Assembly: GCF_020099395.1 (NCBI RefSeq)
Contig: NZ_CP083590.1
Coordinates: 5,394,001-5,458,000 of the forward strand
DNA length: 64,000 bases
Reading direction: 5' to 3'
Source: Streptomyces mobaraensis
GTDB lineage: Bacteria > Actinomycetota > Actinomycetes > Streptomycetales > Streptomycetaceae
In this document: piece by piece, positions 51,228 through 60,288 of the stretch
Layout of the letters: every line of letters starts with the position of its first letter
How positions within the stretch are numbered: the first letter of the stretch is position 1
Position numbers and translations under genes: made by a program
The notes under the pieces: generated by a model
The model's database searches: none
What the model was told of the DNA's origin: nothing
What the model saw: the letters and a program-made list of their open reading frames with translations, nothing else

Positions 51228-51265
51228 ATTTCCCAAGCATGACCCATTTGTTTCGCCGAGGTTAA
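51228..51265 (-). promoter_or_regulatory. Two GlnR boxes of the glnA promoter
   Basis: On the minus strand: TTAAC-CTCGGC-GAAAC at 51265-51250, and GTCAT-GCTTGG-GAAAT at 51243-51228, exactly 22 bp apart. They match the actinobacterial GlnR consensus gTnAC-N6-GaAAC in its usual a-site/b-site spacing. This supports nitrogen-dependent control of glnA by GlnR. Confidence 0.88.
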
Positions 51266-51350
51266 CCGGAGCGCCGCGGAATGATCATCGAATCGCGTTG
51301 GCGCCTACCCGGCCCGCGGTGATCGCAAGCCTTCCCAGTACCGTGGACGG

Positions 51351-51818
51351 GTGGACAAAAGGCAGGCAATCGGCTCGTGGCTCTCCGGACCCCGCGCGGC
51401 GGCGGAGCAGATGGGCATCGACTTCGGCTATCGCGGGGAGCAACTCGGGCTGCCGGAGCACGGGCCGGGCTCCGTCGCCCCGCTCGGACGGCGGTTCTCC
51501 GCCATCTTCATCGACTGGGGCCTGAGCATGCTCATCGCCTACGGCCTCTTCGCCCGGGGGGAGATCCACCGGGCCGGCAACTGGGCGCTGCTGGTCTTCT
51601 TCCTGCTCAGCGTGCTCACCGTCGGCACGGTCGGCTTCACCCCCGGGAAGCGACTGCTCCGCATCCGGGTCATCGGGGAGAGCGGCGACCGGCTGACGTT
51701 CCCCAGGGCCCTGCTGCGCAGCGTGCTCCTCGTGATCGTCATCCCGGCCGTCATCTGGGACCGGGACACCCGCGGGCTGCACGACCGGCTCGCCAAGGCC
51801 GTTCAGGTGCGGATCTGA
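51351..51818 (+). CDS. RDD-family membrane protein
   Basis: 155 residues from GTG 51351. The RDD domain shows LGRRFSAIFIDWGLSMLIAY, VGTVGFTPGKRLLRIRVIGE and DRDTRGLHDRLAKAVQV, with three hydrophobic helices. RDD proteins are poorly characterised; some are linked to ion transport. The gene is divergent from glnA across about 200 bp, as I recall for other Streptomyces, and ends at a perfect hairpin shared with the convergent DUF4191 gene. Confidence 0.9.
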   Translation: MDKRQAIGSWLSGPRAAAEQMGIDFGYRGEQLGLPEHGPGSVAPLGRRFSAIFIDWGLSMLIAYGLFARGEIHRAGNWALLVFFLLSVLTVGTVGFTPGKRLLRIRVIGESGDRLTFPRALLRSVLLVIVIPAVIWDRDTRGLHDRLAKAVQVRI

Positions 51819-51841
51819 GAGAACACCACAGGACGATGGAA

Positions 51842-51882
51842 TGAGGGCGGGGCGGGACCGTGTCGGTCCCGCCCCGCCCTCA
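51842..51882. terminator. Bidirectional terminator between RDD and DUF4191 genes
   Basis: Perfect 18-bp stem, TGAGGGCGGGGCGGGACC, with a five-base loop (GTGTC), between two convergent genes. Confidence 0.9.
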
Positions 51883-51920
51883 TCGCGCCCGCGCCTTTCG
51901 CTGCGGCCGTGTCAGTCGCG

Positions 51921-52601
51921 TCAGCGGCCCTTCGGCATCCGCATGCCCTTCGGCATCGGACCCTTCGGGATCGGCATGTTGCTCATCAGGTCGCCCAGCG
52001 CCCGCAGCCGGTCGTTCACGACCGTCACCTGCGCGCCCGGCAGCACCCGGGGCAGCTTCAGCAGGGTGGTGCGCAGCTTCTTCAGCGGCACCTGGCCCTC
52101 GCCGTTGCCCACCACGACGTCGTGCACCGGCACGTCCGCGACGATGCGCGCCATCCGCTTCTTCTCGGCGGCCAGCAGGCCCTTCAGCCGGTTCGGGTTG
52201 CCCTCGCCGACCAGGACGATGCCGGCCTTGCCGACCGAGCGGTGGACGACGTCCTGGTTGCGGTTCATCGCCACCGCGGGCGTCGTCGTCCAGCCGCGGC
52301 CGATGTTGTCCAGCACCGCGGCCGCGGCGCCCGGCTGGCCCTCCATCTGCCCGAAGGCGGCACGCTCGGCACGGCGGCCGAAGACGATCGCCATCGCGAG
52401 GAAGGCCAGCAGGAAGCCCAGGATGCCCAGGTAGATCGGGTGGTCGATCAAGAAGCCGATGGCGAGGAGGACACCGAAGGTGACAATGCCCACGCCCGCG
52501 ACGACAAGACCGACCTTCGAATCGACCTTCTTGGTCATCTTGTAGGTCAGGGCGATCTGCTTCAGTCGCCCGGGGTTCTCGGATGTTTCCTTCCTCGCCA
52601 T
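51921..52601 (-). CDS. DUF4191 membrane protein
   Basis: 226 residues. Two adjacent helices (about 30-75: VGLVVAGVGIVTFGVLLAIG, IYLGILGFLLAFLAMAIVFG) and a cytoplasmic domain with WTTTPAVAMNRNQDVVHRSV, GKAGIVLVGEGNPNRLKGLL. The Met/Pro/Lys-rich tail (IPKGPMPKGMRMPKGR) is typical. DUF4191 sits beside lipA/lipB in most Actinobacteria (context knowledge), but its role is unknown. The start is ATG 52601. Confidence 0.93.
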   Translation of the reverse strand: MARKETSENPGRLKQIALTYKMTKKVDSKVGLVVAGVGIVTFGVLLAIGFLIDHPIYLGILGFLLAFLAMAIVFGRRAERAAFGQMEGQPGAAAAVLDNIGRGWTTTPAVAMNRNQDVVHRSVGKAGIVLVGEGNPNRLKGLLAAEKKRMARIVADVPVHDVVVGNGEGQVPLKKLRTTLLKLPRVLPGAQVTVVNDRLRALGDLMSNMPIPKGPMPKGMRMPKGR

Positions 52602-52611
52602 ATGGCGAAGT

Positions 52612-52887
52612 TTACGTGTCCTGCGGGCCGGGGGCCGCCGCGGCCTCCAGGACCGCGGTCTCCAGGAGGTGCTGGGCCTCGCGCCGGTCCTTGGCCCGGC
52701 GGCGGTCCTCCAGGACCGCGGTCCACGCGTTGCGGCGGGCGGTGCGCTGGCCGCCGCGCAGCAGCAGGCGTTCCAGGGCCAGCAGCGCGCCCGTCACCGA
52801 GGGCGGCCGGACGGCCAGCGTGGAAGGCAGGGCGGAGAAGGAGTGCGCGGCGGTCGCCGTCGTCGCGCGGGCGGGCGCGGCCTGCAT
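52612..52887 (-). CDS. Small hypothetical protein (91 aa)
   Basis: Ala/Arg-rich soluble protein (ALERLLLRGGQRTARRNAWT, AVLEDRRRAKDRREAQHLLE). GAGGA lies seven bases before ATG 52887. It lies 10 bp upstream of the DUF4191 start, so the two are co-transcribed. A conserved small gene occurs at this position beside lipA in Streptomyces, which supports it as real. A helical, possibly coiled-coil, form is likely; function unknown. Confidence 0.7.
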   Translation of the reverse strand: MQAAPARATTATAAHSFSALPSTLAVRPPSVTGALLALERLLLRGGQRTARRNAWTAVLEDRRRAKDRREAQHLLETAVLEAAAAPGPQDT

Positions 52888-53073
52888 GTCGTGTCCTCTC
52901 GTGGGCGGAAGGGTGAGAGGTGGGGGAGCGGGCGGAGCGGTCGGTGCGAGCGGTGCTTTCGTGCGCGGTTGTGCTCGTGTACAAGTCTGACAGGGGTACG
53001 ACTGTTCGTGCGCACATCGTTACCCACCGGTGTTACCGGCGCGTGACGGGCTGGTCAAAGACTATGAAACGTT

Positions 53074-53128
53074 GACGCGGCCCGACCGGGGCCTCCCGGG
53101 CGGGAAGGGGGGCCGGTCGGGCCGCGTC
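53074..53128 (-). terminator. Terminator after lipA
   Basis: A 16-bp perfect stem, GACGCGGCCCGACCGG, with a 23-base G/C-rich loop, 25 bp beyond the lipA stop. Confidence 0.85.
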
Positions 53129-53152
53129 GGACGACAAGACGACAGGGGGCGC

Positions 53153-54091
53153 TTACGCCGCCGCCTCGCTCCGCTTCTCGATCGCCTGGCGGTACAGCCG
53201 CCCCGCCCGGTACGACGAGCGGACCAGCGGACCCGACATCACGCCGGCGTAGCCGATCTCCTCGGCCTCCTGCTGGAGCTCCACGAACTCCTGCGGCTTC
53301 ACCCACCGCTCCACCGGGTGGTGGCGCGGCGACGGGCGCAGGTACTGGGTGATCGTGATGAGTTCGCAACCCGCCTCGTGGAGGTCGCGGAGGGCCTGGG
53401 TGATCTCCTCGCGCTCCTCGCCCATGCCGAGGATCAGGTTGGACTTCGTCACCAGGCCGGCCTCGCGGGCCTTGGTGATGACCTCCAGCGAGCGCTCGTA
53501 GCGGAAGCCGGGGCGGATGCGCTTGAAGATCCGGGGGACCGTCTCGACGTTGTGCGCCAGCACCTCGGGGCGGGACGAGAAGACCTCGGCCAGCTGGTCG
53601 GGCTTGGCGTTGAAGTCGGGGATCAGCAGCTCGACGCCGGTGTCCGGCATCAGGCCGTGGATCTGGCGGACGGTCTCGGCGTACAGCCAGGCGCCGCCGT
53701 CCTCCAGGTCGTCGCGGGCCACGCCGGTGATCGTCGCGTACTTGAGCTCCATGGACCGTACGGATTCGGCCACGCGGCGGGGCTCGTCGCGGTCCAGGGC
53801 CTGCGGCTTGCCGGTGTCGATCTGGCAGAAGTCACAGCGCCGGGTGCACTGGTCGCCGCCGATGAGGAACGTCGCCTCGCGGTCCTCCCAGCACTCGTAG
53901 ATGTTGGGACAGCCCGCTTCCTGGCACACCGTGTGCAGGCCCTCGCGCTTCACCAGACCCTGGAGCTCGGTGTACTCGGGGCCCATCTTCGCCCGGGTCT
54001 TGATCCATTCGGGCTTGCGCTCGATGGGGGTCTGGGCGTTCCGGACCTCAAGGCGCAGCATCTTGCGTCCGTCGGGTGCGACAGCGGACAC
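53153..54091 (-). CDS. lipA: Lipoyl synthase
   Basis: 312 residues, radical SAM. The auxiliary cluster cysteines are Cys56, Cys61 and Cys67 ([12 protein letters not shown]); the SAM cluster is Cys82, Cys86 and Cys89 (CTRRCDFC). C-terminal [12 protein letters not shown] holds the Ser ligand of the auxiliary cluster. It inserts two sulfurs into octanoyl groups on lipoyl domains such as that of SucB. GTG 54091 has GGGAGCCGGA upstream. LipB lies 196 bp upstream on the same strand. Confidence 0.97.
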   Translation of the reverse strand: MSAVAPDGRKMLRLEVRNAQTPIERKPEWIKTRAKMGPEYTELQGLVKREGLHTVCQEAGCPNIYECWEDREATFLIGGDQCTRRCDFCQIDTGKPQALDRDEPRRVAESVRSMELKYATITGVARDDLEDGGAWLYAETVRQIHGLMPDTGVELLIPDFNAKPDQLAEVFSSRPEVLAHNVETVPRIFKRIRPGFRYERSLEVITKAREAGLVTKSNLILGMGEEREEITQALRDLHEAGCELITITQYLRPSPRHHPVERWVKPQEFVELQQEAEEIGYAGVMSGPLVRSSYRAGRLYRQAIEKRSEAAA

Positions 54092-54287
54092 TCCGGCTCC
54101 CTATGACTTCGATTCTTCGGCGGACACCAGGGTACGCCCGTTCGTTCTGATGTTCTTACGCCCGGGGAACCGGCGAGACGGCGGTGGCATTCCCGGAGGG
54201 GGGCGGGGCGGCGGCCCCTGGGGGCGCGGACGTGACGGTGGCGTCAGGTGGCCGAAACCGGCCGTCGCCATCCCGCGGCCCGGCCCG

Positions 54288-55070
54288 CTACACCGCCCGC
54301 GGCAGCGGCTCGGCCGTCTCCAGGACCTCCCGCAGGTGCTTCTCCACGACGGGCAGCACCTCGCCGACGGTGACCCGCCGGCCCAGCTCGTTCGAGAGCG
54401 ACGTCACTCCGGCGTCCCGGATGCCGCACGGCACGATGCGGTCGAACCAGGTGTTGTCGGGGTCGCAGTTCAGGGCGAAGCCGTGCATGGTGACGCCCTT
54501 GGCGATGCGGATGCCGATCGCGGCGAGCTTGCGGTCCTCGCCGCGCTGGCCGGCGTTGGAGGGGGCGTACTCGGGGCCGCTGAGGCGCGGGTCGAACTCG
54601 TCGTCCGCCGGGCGGGGGGCCGCGAGGTCCAGCTGCAGGCCGCTGGCCGCGAGCCGCTCGCGCGCCTCGCCGAGGACCCAGACGCCGCTGCGGCCCTCGA
54701 CCCGGGTGGTGGCCAGTCCGAACTCCGCGCAGGCCCGGATCAGGGCCTCCTCCAGCCGGCGGACGTGCGCGATGACGTCCACCGGGCGCGGGAGCTTGAG
54801 GATCGGGTAGCCGACGAGCTGGCCCGGGCCATGCCAGGTGATCTTGCCGCCGCGGTCCACGTCGACGACCGGCGTCCCGTCCAGGGGGCGCTCGCTGTCC
54901 TCCGTGCGCCGTCCGGCCGTGTAGACCGCCGGGTGCTCCACCATCAGGCAGGTGTCCGGGATCTCGTCCGCGAACCGGGCCGCGTGGACGCGGCGCTGCT
55001 CCTGCCACGCCTCCTGGTACTCGACGGCGTCCGCCCCGAAGCCCAGATGGACAAAGCGCAGCTCACTCAC
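54288..55070 (-). CDS. lipB: Octanoyltransferase LipB
   Basis: 260 residues. It transfers octanoyl from ACP to lipoyl domains, the step before LipA. Family motifs: [27 protein letters not shown], and the active site [18 protein letters not shown] (Lys181) with VPCGI (Cys215). An insertion of about 30 residues ([20 protein letters not shown] and onward, about 145-178) lies just before the active-site Lys and makes it longer than E. coli LipB (about 213 aa). GTG 55070 has AGGAG. It shares its direction with lipA. Confidence 0.96.
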   Translation of the reverse strand: MSELRFVHLGFGADAVEYQEAWQEQRRVHAARFADEIPDTCLMVEHPAVYTAGRRTEDSERPLDGTPVVDVDRGGKITWHGPGQLVGYPILKLPRPVDVIAHVRRLEEALIRACAEFGLATTRVEGRSGVWVLGEARERLAASGLQLDLAAPRPADDEFDPRLSGPEYAPSNAGQRGEDRKLAAIGIRIAKGVTMHGFALNCDPDNTWFDRIVPCGIRDAGVTSLSNELGRRVTVGEVLPVVEKHLREVLETAEPLPRAV

Positions 55071-55370
55071 GGCAGCTCCTGTTCCCGTCTTCCCGTCCTC
55101 GCGGGTCCGCTCCGGACCCCTGGCACCGGCGGACGCGAACGTCCCGGACGCGTACGCCGTGCCCAGGCCACTGTACGGCGACCTCCGAATGGGCTGCGGT
55201 CGAGCCCCTTACAAGATCGTCTGGCGGCGCTTTTCCGTGCCTATTTGATCTGTCTCTGATCTGTCCTCACACGATCGGATGAATGCGGGGCGAAGGCGGC
55301 GTTCAGGGCGGCGGGGACCGCTAAATTCACGCCGTTCCCAGAATGGCGATCAGGGAGACCGGGCAGGTTG

Positions 55371-56906
55371 ATGACGGAACGACCCCCACAGCGCATTCCC
55401 AACCGCCAGCTAGCCGCGCTCATCGCGGAGGCCGGCTTCTCCAACGCGGGGCTCGCACGTCGCGTCGATCAATTAGGGCTGGAGCACGGCCTCGACCTGC
55501 GCTACGACAAGACCTCCGTCACCCGGTGGCTCCGCGGCCAGCAGCCGCGCGGCACGACACCGGCGTTGATCGCCGAGGTCTTCACCCGGCGGCTGGGACG
55601 GCGGCTGTCCGCGCAGGACCTTGGGCTCGACGCGTGTGCGCCGGTGTACGCGGGGCTGGAATTCGCCGCGTCGCCGGCGGAGGCCATTGACATCGTGAGC
55701 GGCTTGTGGCGCAAGGACTCCGGCAGCCACACCGAGCTGCGCAAAATCGCGTTCACGCCCGCGGGGCTGGTGGTGCCCAGCCGCGACTGGCTGATCGGAC
55801 GCGCCGACGACCGGGTGGCCCGTACACCCGCCCCGCCCCCCGGGGCCGCCGGACCCCCCGGCGCACCCGGTACACCGGGCGCCCCCGGCGCCCAGGGGCC
55901 GGGCACGGGCGGGCCCCCGCCACCCGGCGAGGGCGGCGGCCGGATCGGCGAGAGACCGACGGGCCGGACGCTGGTCCCCCGGCAGCGCGCCGAACGGGCG
56001 CCCGGGAGCCGCGTCTCCATGGGCGACATCGCGGCCCTGCGCTCCGTCGGCGAGCTCTTCCGCACCCTCGACCACGCGTACGGCGGCGGGCACGCGCGGC
56101 AGGCGCTCGTCCGCTACCTGGAGCACGAGGCCGAGCCGATGCTGCGCGGCACGTACGGCGAGACCACGGGACGCCGGCTCTTCGGCGCCGCCGCGGACCT
56201 CACCCGGCTCGCCGGGTGGACCTCGTACGACATCGCCGCCCACGGGCTCGCCCAGCGGTACTACGTCCAGGCGCTGCGCCTGGCACAGGCCGCGGGCGAC
56301 CGGGCGTACGGCAGCTATGTCCTGGTGACCATGAGCCGCCAGGCCGTCTACCTCGGCCACGGCCGGGAGGCGGTCCAGCTCGCCCGCGTCGCCCAGCAGG
56401 GCGTCGGGTCCGGCGCACCCCCCGTCGTGCAGTCCCTGCTGCACGCGGTGGAGGCGCGCGGGCACGCGGTGCTCGGCGAGGTACGGGCCTGCTCCGCCTC
56501 CCTCGCCCGCGCCGAACGGGCACTGGAGACGGCCCGGCCCTCGGACGACGTGCCGTACTGGATCCGCTTCTTCGACGAGGCGGAGCTCGCGGACGAGTTC
56601 GCGCACTGCCACCGGGATCTGCAGCAGTGGCGGGCGGCCGCGCAGCACGCGGAGCGGTCGCTGCAGCTCCGGGCACCCGCGTACGCGCGGAGCAGGCTCT
56701 TCTGCCGGGTGGTGCTGGCCGCTGCGCGGCTGGGGCTCGGGGAGCTGGAGCAGGCGTGCGCGCTGGGGGTGGAGGCGGCGCAGGCGGCGGCCGAGATGCG
56801 GTCGGTTCGGGCCGTGGAGTATGTGCGGGAGTTCGAGCGGCGGCTCGATCCCTATCGGGACGCGGCGGCGGTTCGGGGGTACCGGGAGAAGGTGGCGGTG
56901 TTGTAG
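55371..56906 (+). CDS. Regulator with N-terminal DNA-binding-like region and TPR-like repeats
   Basis: 511 residues. The N-terminal 80 residues (IPNRQLAALIAEAGFSNAGL, KTSVTRWLRGQQPRGTTPAL) look like a helix-turn-helix module. A collagen-like Gly-Pro-rich linker (about 150-185; GPPGAPGTPGAPGAQGPGTG) follows, then a long helical domain (about 215-505) of TPR-like repeats (ASLARAERALETARPSDDVP, WRAAAQHAERSLQLRAPAYA). This matches NsdA-type or similar Streptomyces developmental regulators (inference). ATG 55371 follows GGGAGACCGGGCAGG. It is divergent from lipB over 300 bp. Confidence 0.85.
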   Translation: MTERPPQRIPNRQLAALIAEAGFSNAGLARRVDQLGLEHGLDLRYDKTSVTRWLRGQQPRGTTPALIAEVFTRRLGRRLSAQDLGLDACAPVYAGLEFAASPAEAIDIVSGLWRKDSGSHTELRKIAFTPAGLVVPSRDWLIGRADDRVARTPAPPPGAAGPPGAPGTPGAPGAQGPGTGGPPPPGEGGGRIGERPTGRTLVPRQRAERAPGSRVSMGDIAALRSVGELFRTLDHAYGGGHARQALVRYLEHEAEPMLRGTYGETTGRRLFGAAADLTRLAGWTSYDIAAHGLAQRYYVQALRLAQAAGDRAYGSYVLVTMSRQAVYLGHGREAVQLARVAQQGVGSGAPPVVQSLLHAVEARGHAVLGEVRACSASLARAERALETARPSDDVPYWIRFFDEAELADEFAHCHRDLQQWRAAAQHAERSLQLRAPAYARSRLFCRVVLAAARLGLGELEQACALGVEAAQAAAEMRSVRAVEYVREFERRLDPYRDAAAVRGYREKVAVL

Positions 56907-56961
56907 GGGGTTCCCCTGCGGGGGGCTGAGCCCCCCACCCCCCAAGCGCCCTGCGGGCGCT

Positions 56962-57011
56962 GTCCTCAAGCGCCGGACGGGCTGATTTCAGCCCGTCCGG
57001 CGCTTGAGGAC
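56962..57011. repeat. Dispersed palindromic repeat element, copy C
   Basis: 50-bp palindrome starting GTCCTCAAGCGCCGGACGGG with centre CTGATTTCAG. It has a compensated change on both arms (AAGCG and CGCTT) relative to copies A, B and D, which argues for selection on, or gene conversion of, the paired structure. It lies between two convergent genes. Flank GAAACGGTGAAAGGGCGGG is shared with the copy at 7203-7260. Confidence 0.85.
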
Positions 57012-57092
57012 CTCGCGGCGAAGCCGCGATGCCGGGGTCCGGGGGCGGAGCCCTGGAAGAAACGGTGAAAGGGCGGGACAGGGGCAACCCCC

Positions 57093-58421
57093 CTACGCCA
57101 CGCGCAGCGCCTGAGCGTCCTGCTCCGGCCGGATCCCCAGATCCCGCAGCAGCGCGTGCGCCGCCCGCCGCCCCGAGAACAGGGCCCCCTGGACCGTACT
57201 CGTGTCGCGGTGATCCCCGCACACGTACAACCCGGACAACAACCGCACCGGCCGCCGCACATCGTGCGGCGCCGGCATGGCCGGAACGGCGTCCGCGTCG
57301 TGATGGGCGGTCAGCAGCTCGAAGTCGTCGGGGGCGAGGCCGTACACCCGGGCCAGCTGCGTCCGCGCCGTGCGGTCGAGTTCGGGCACCGGTGTGCCCG
57401 CCGCGCGGCCGAGGACGGTGGAGGTGATGAGGACGCGGCCGGTGGGGGCCCGGTCGGGGTCGACCTCGCTGGCGACGGTGGTGTGGGCGACGGGGCCGCC
57501 CCGGCCGCCCGTCACGATCAGGGCGGCGTCGCACGGCGGGGCCTCGGCGGCCGTGTGGTGAAGCACCGTCACCGGGTGGAAGCCGGGCAGCCGGAGGCCG
57601 GGCAGCAGGTCGGCGGCGGCCCGGGCGCCGGTGGCGACGATCACCGAGCGGCAGCCGATCTCACCGTGGTCGGCGGTCGTGACGGAGGTGATGTCCGCGG
57701 AGGTGGCCCGGACGCCCGTCCGGACCGTCCCCGGCGGCAGCAATCCCGCCAGCAGCTCGGCCATCGTGCCCGCCCCGCCCGCCGGGAGGCAGAGCCGGCC
57801 GCGGGCGAAGCCGCGCAGGACGAGGTCGGCGCAGCGGCTGGACGTGGTGAGTTCGGGGTCGGACAGCAGAGAGGCCAGCAGCGGGCGGAGGAAGCCCTCG
57901 ATCGTACGGGCCGGCAGGCCGCGGCCGGCGAGGGTGGCGGCCGTCGGGCGGTCCGGGCGGGCCAGCAGCCGGTCGGTGGGCAGCGCGGCGAGCCGGGCGA
58001 GCGCCGCGTCGAGCCGGGCCTGGTCGAGGCCGGTGGCCCGGGAGGCGCGGGCGGCCGTGGCCAGGGCACGGGCGGTGGTGAACGCCCTCTTGGCGCCGCG
58101 CGCTTCGCCGCCGATCCGGTGGTTGCGGCCGTCGGCGTGGACCAGGACGCCCGGCAGGAAGGGCCGCAGGGCGAGGGCACCGAGGCCGGGGGTGCGCCGC
58201 AGGTCGGGGAAGGCGGTGTTGAGCAGCTGGCCGGAACGGTCCAGCCGGAAGCCGTCGATCCGGTCCGTCGCCATCCGCCCGCCCGGCCGGTCCGCGGCCT
58301 CCAGGACGGTGACGCCGACGCCGGCGTTGGTCAGTTGGTGTGCTGCCGAGAGCCCGGCGAGGCCGGCTCCGACGATGACGACATCGGCGTGGTGTGCGGT
58401 GTGGCGTGCGCTGCTGGCCAC
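57093..58421 (-). CDS. FAD-dependent oxidoreductase (amine oxidase/phytoene desaturase-like)
   Basis: 442 residues. Dinucleotide-binding motif VVIVGAGLAGLSAAHQL (about 14-30), then EAADRPGGRMATDRIDGFRL. C-terminal FAD-contacting GLYVCGDHRDTSTVQGALFS, GRRAAHALL. Family: flavin amine oxidase/CrtI-like. GTG 58421 has GGGAGG upstream. The substrate is unknown; carotenoid or other lipid desaturation and amine oxidation are both possible. The downstream region is repeat copy C. Confidence 0.9.
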   Translation of the reverse strand: MASSARHTAHHADVVIVGAGLAGLSAAHQLTNAGVGVTVLEAADRPGGRMATDRIDGFRLDRSGQLLNTAFPDLRRTPGLGALALRPFLPGVLVHADGRNHRIGGEARGAKRAFTTARALATAARASRATGLDQARLDAALARLAALPTDRLLARPDRPTAATLAGRGLPARTIEGFLRPLLASLLSDPELTTSSRCADLVLRGFARGRLCLPAGGAGTMAELLAGLLPPGTVRTGVRATSADITSVTTADHGEIGCRSVIVATGARAAADLLPGLRLPGFHPVTVLHHTAAEAPPCDAALIVTGGRGGPVAHTTVASEVDPDRAPTGRVLITSTVLGRAAGTPVPELDRTARTQLARVYGLAPDDFELLTAHHDADAVPAMPAPHDVRRPVRLLSGLYVCGDHRDTSTVQGALFSGRRAAHALLRDLGIRPEQDAQALRVA

Positions 58422-58589
58422 GTGGCCTCCCGGGGTCGGTCCGCTCGCTCGGGGGCGTGATGCCCCCAACCGGCTGGCGCAATGCGCGAGTTCGCCTCGA
58501 CCGTAGAGAGAATTCCGGTCAATAACAGTCGCGCACGGATAGAGCACGGTCGCACGGCGGTCGCACGGTTACGGTTCCGGGGCGGTCAA

Positions 58590-59504
58590 TCATCGGGCGG
58601 AAGCGCGGTCCCCGGGGGTGAGAGCCGCGCGGACGGCGCTCTCGACGTCCGGGTGCGCGAACCGGAAGCCCGAGTCCAGCAGTCGTCTCGGCACGACCCG
58701 TTGGCTGGACAGCACGTCCGACGCGAGCTCCCCCAGCACCAGCCGGAGCGCCGGGGCGGGCGCGGGAAACAGCGCCGGACGGCGCAGTACGCGCCCCATC
58801 GTCCGGGCCACCCCGCGGTTGGTGACCGGCTCGGGCGCGGTCAGGTTCACCGGACCGGACAGTTCCGGGGTGTCCAGCAGATGGCGTACGGCGGCGATGT
58901 GGTCGCGCAGGGAGATGAAGCTCCAGTACTGGCGGCCGTTCCCAAGGGGCCCGCCCAGCCCCAGCCGGAACAGCGGGAACATCCGGCCCCAGGCGCCACC
59001 GCTCCGGCTCACCACCAGCCCGGTCCGGATCAGCACCGTCCGTACGCCCGCCTCGGCGGCGGGGGCCGTGGCCGCCTCCCACTCCTGGCAGACCCCGGCC
59101 AGGAACCCGCGGCCGGGCGGGGAGTCCTCGTCGAGGACGCGGTCGCCCGCGTCTCCGTAGAAGCCGGTGGCGCTCGCGCTCACCAGCACCCGCGGCGGGG
59201 TGTCGAGGCACGCGACCGCCTCGGCGACCGCCGCCGTGCCGAGCACCCGGCTCTCGCGGATCTCCCGTTTATACGCCTCCGTCCAACGGTGCGCCCCCAC
59301 GCCGGCGCCCGCGAGGTGCACCACCGCGTCGCAGCCGGCCAGCGCGCGGGTGTCCACCCGCTGCCGTTTCGGGTCCCACTCGGCCTCGCCCTCGCCCCGG
59401 GGCGTACGGCGCACGAACCGCGTGACGCGGTGGCCGTCCGCCTCCAACGAGCGGATGAGCGCCGTACCGATGAGGCCGGTCGAGCCGGTGAGGGCGATGC
59501 GCAT
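58590..59504 (-). CDS. TIGR01777-family epimerase (SDR39U1-like)
   Basis: 304 residues. N-terminal MRIALTGSTGLIGTALIRSL (Rossmann GxxGxxG), VVHLAGAGVGAHRWTEAYKR and SASATGFYGDAGDRVLDEDS are hallmarks of the extended-SDR sugar epimerase-like TIGR01777 group. C-terminal DUF1731 region RVLRRPALFPAPAPALRLVL. The physiological substrate is unknown. It is a single gene; ATG 59504 follows GGAAAGGTGTGACCC. Confidence 0.94.
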   Translation of the reverse strand: MRIALTGSTGLIGTALIRSLEADGHRVTRFVRRTPRGEGEAEWDPKRQRVDTRALAGCDAVVHLAGAGVGAHRWTEAYKREIRESRVLGTAAVAEAVACLDTPPRVLVSASATGFYGDAGDRVLDEDSPPGRGFLAGVCQEWEAATAPAAEAGVRTVLIRTGLVVSRSGGAWGRMFPLFRLGLGGPLGNGRQYWSFISLRDHIAAVRHLLDTPELSGPVNLTAPEPVTNRGVARTMGRVLRRPALFPAPAPALRLVLGELASDVLSSQRVVPRRLLDSGFRFAHPDVESAVRAALTPGDRASAR

Positions 59505-59605
59505 GGGTCACACCTTTCCCGGGTGTTCCGGGTTCACGCCCGACGGGAGCGGGTCGGGTCCACGCCCGACGGGCCGTTGCTTGCGCGTGGACCGGACGAC
59601 GGCCG

Positions 59606-60124
59606 TCACGACCGGAAGCGCTCCCACAGCGCGGGGAAGCGTTCGGCCAGCGCGTCCTCGTCCGCCAGGTCGAGCGGGGTCCCCTGCGGCTCGGCCGGCG
59701 CGGGCGGCAGCGCCAGGTCCGGCAGCTCGGCGCCGGTGAGCTGCTCGTACGCCTCCTCGGCCGCGTAACCGAGGTCCTCGCCGTCCCCGTCCGCCTCCTC
59801 GTCGAAGTCGTCGAGCAGCTCGGCGAGACGGTCCGGATCGTGCAGGGCCCCCTCGAAGACGTGCCGGCCCTGGCCGATCAGCCAGCAGCGGAAGAAGTCG
59901 AACGCGTCGTCGCCCGCCCCGCCGAGCAGCACGGCCGCCGCGCACCACAGGTCCCACTGGTAGGCGCGGTTGTAGCGCACCTCGAAGTGCCGGGCGAAGT
60001 CCGTGACGCGGTCGGGGTCGAGCCGCATCAGCCGCTCGACCAGCAGATCGGCGTGGTCCTCGGGATCACCGCCGGCCTCGGCCCGCGTCTCGTCGATCAG
60101 CTGCCAGAACTCCGTCTCGTCCAT
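59606..60124 (-). CDS. DUF4240 protein
   Basis: About 172 residues. DUF4240 signature at the N-terminus: MDETEFWQLIDETRAEAGGD, and YNRAYQWDLWCAAAVLLGGA, DDAFDFFRCWLIGQGRHVFE. Acidic, soluble, function unknown. ATG 60124 is preferred to the adjacent GTG 60127. The C-terminal third is Asp/Glu/Pro-rich. Confidence 0.9.
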   Translation of the reverse strand: MDETEFWQLIDETRAEAGGDPEDHADLLVERLMRLDPDRVTDFARHFEVRYNRAYQWDLWCAAAVLLGGAGDDAFDFFRCWLIGQGRHVFEGALHDPDRLAELLDDFDEEADGDGEDLGYAAEEAYEQLTGAELPDLALPPAPAEPQGTPLDLADEDALAERFPALWERFRS

Positions 60125-60288
60125 CACGGCAACAGCATCCGTCCTGGCCTGCCAGGACGCACGTGGAGGGGCTCGTGTGGGGCGGACGAGAAATCACGAC
60201 AGGAGGTGTCCGGTATTCATGGCACCGTTCCTCCTGTCGCGCGGGGGTGCCGTGACGACGGGACGGATCGGAAGGGGACGACACGAAC

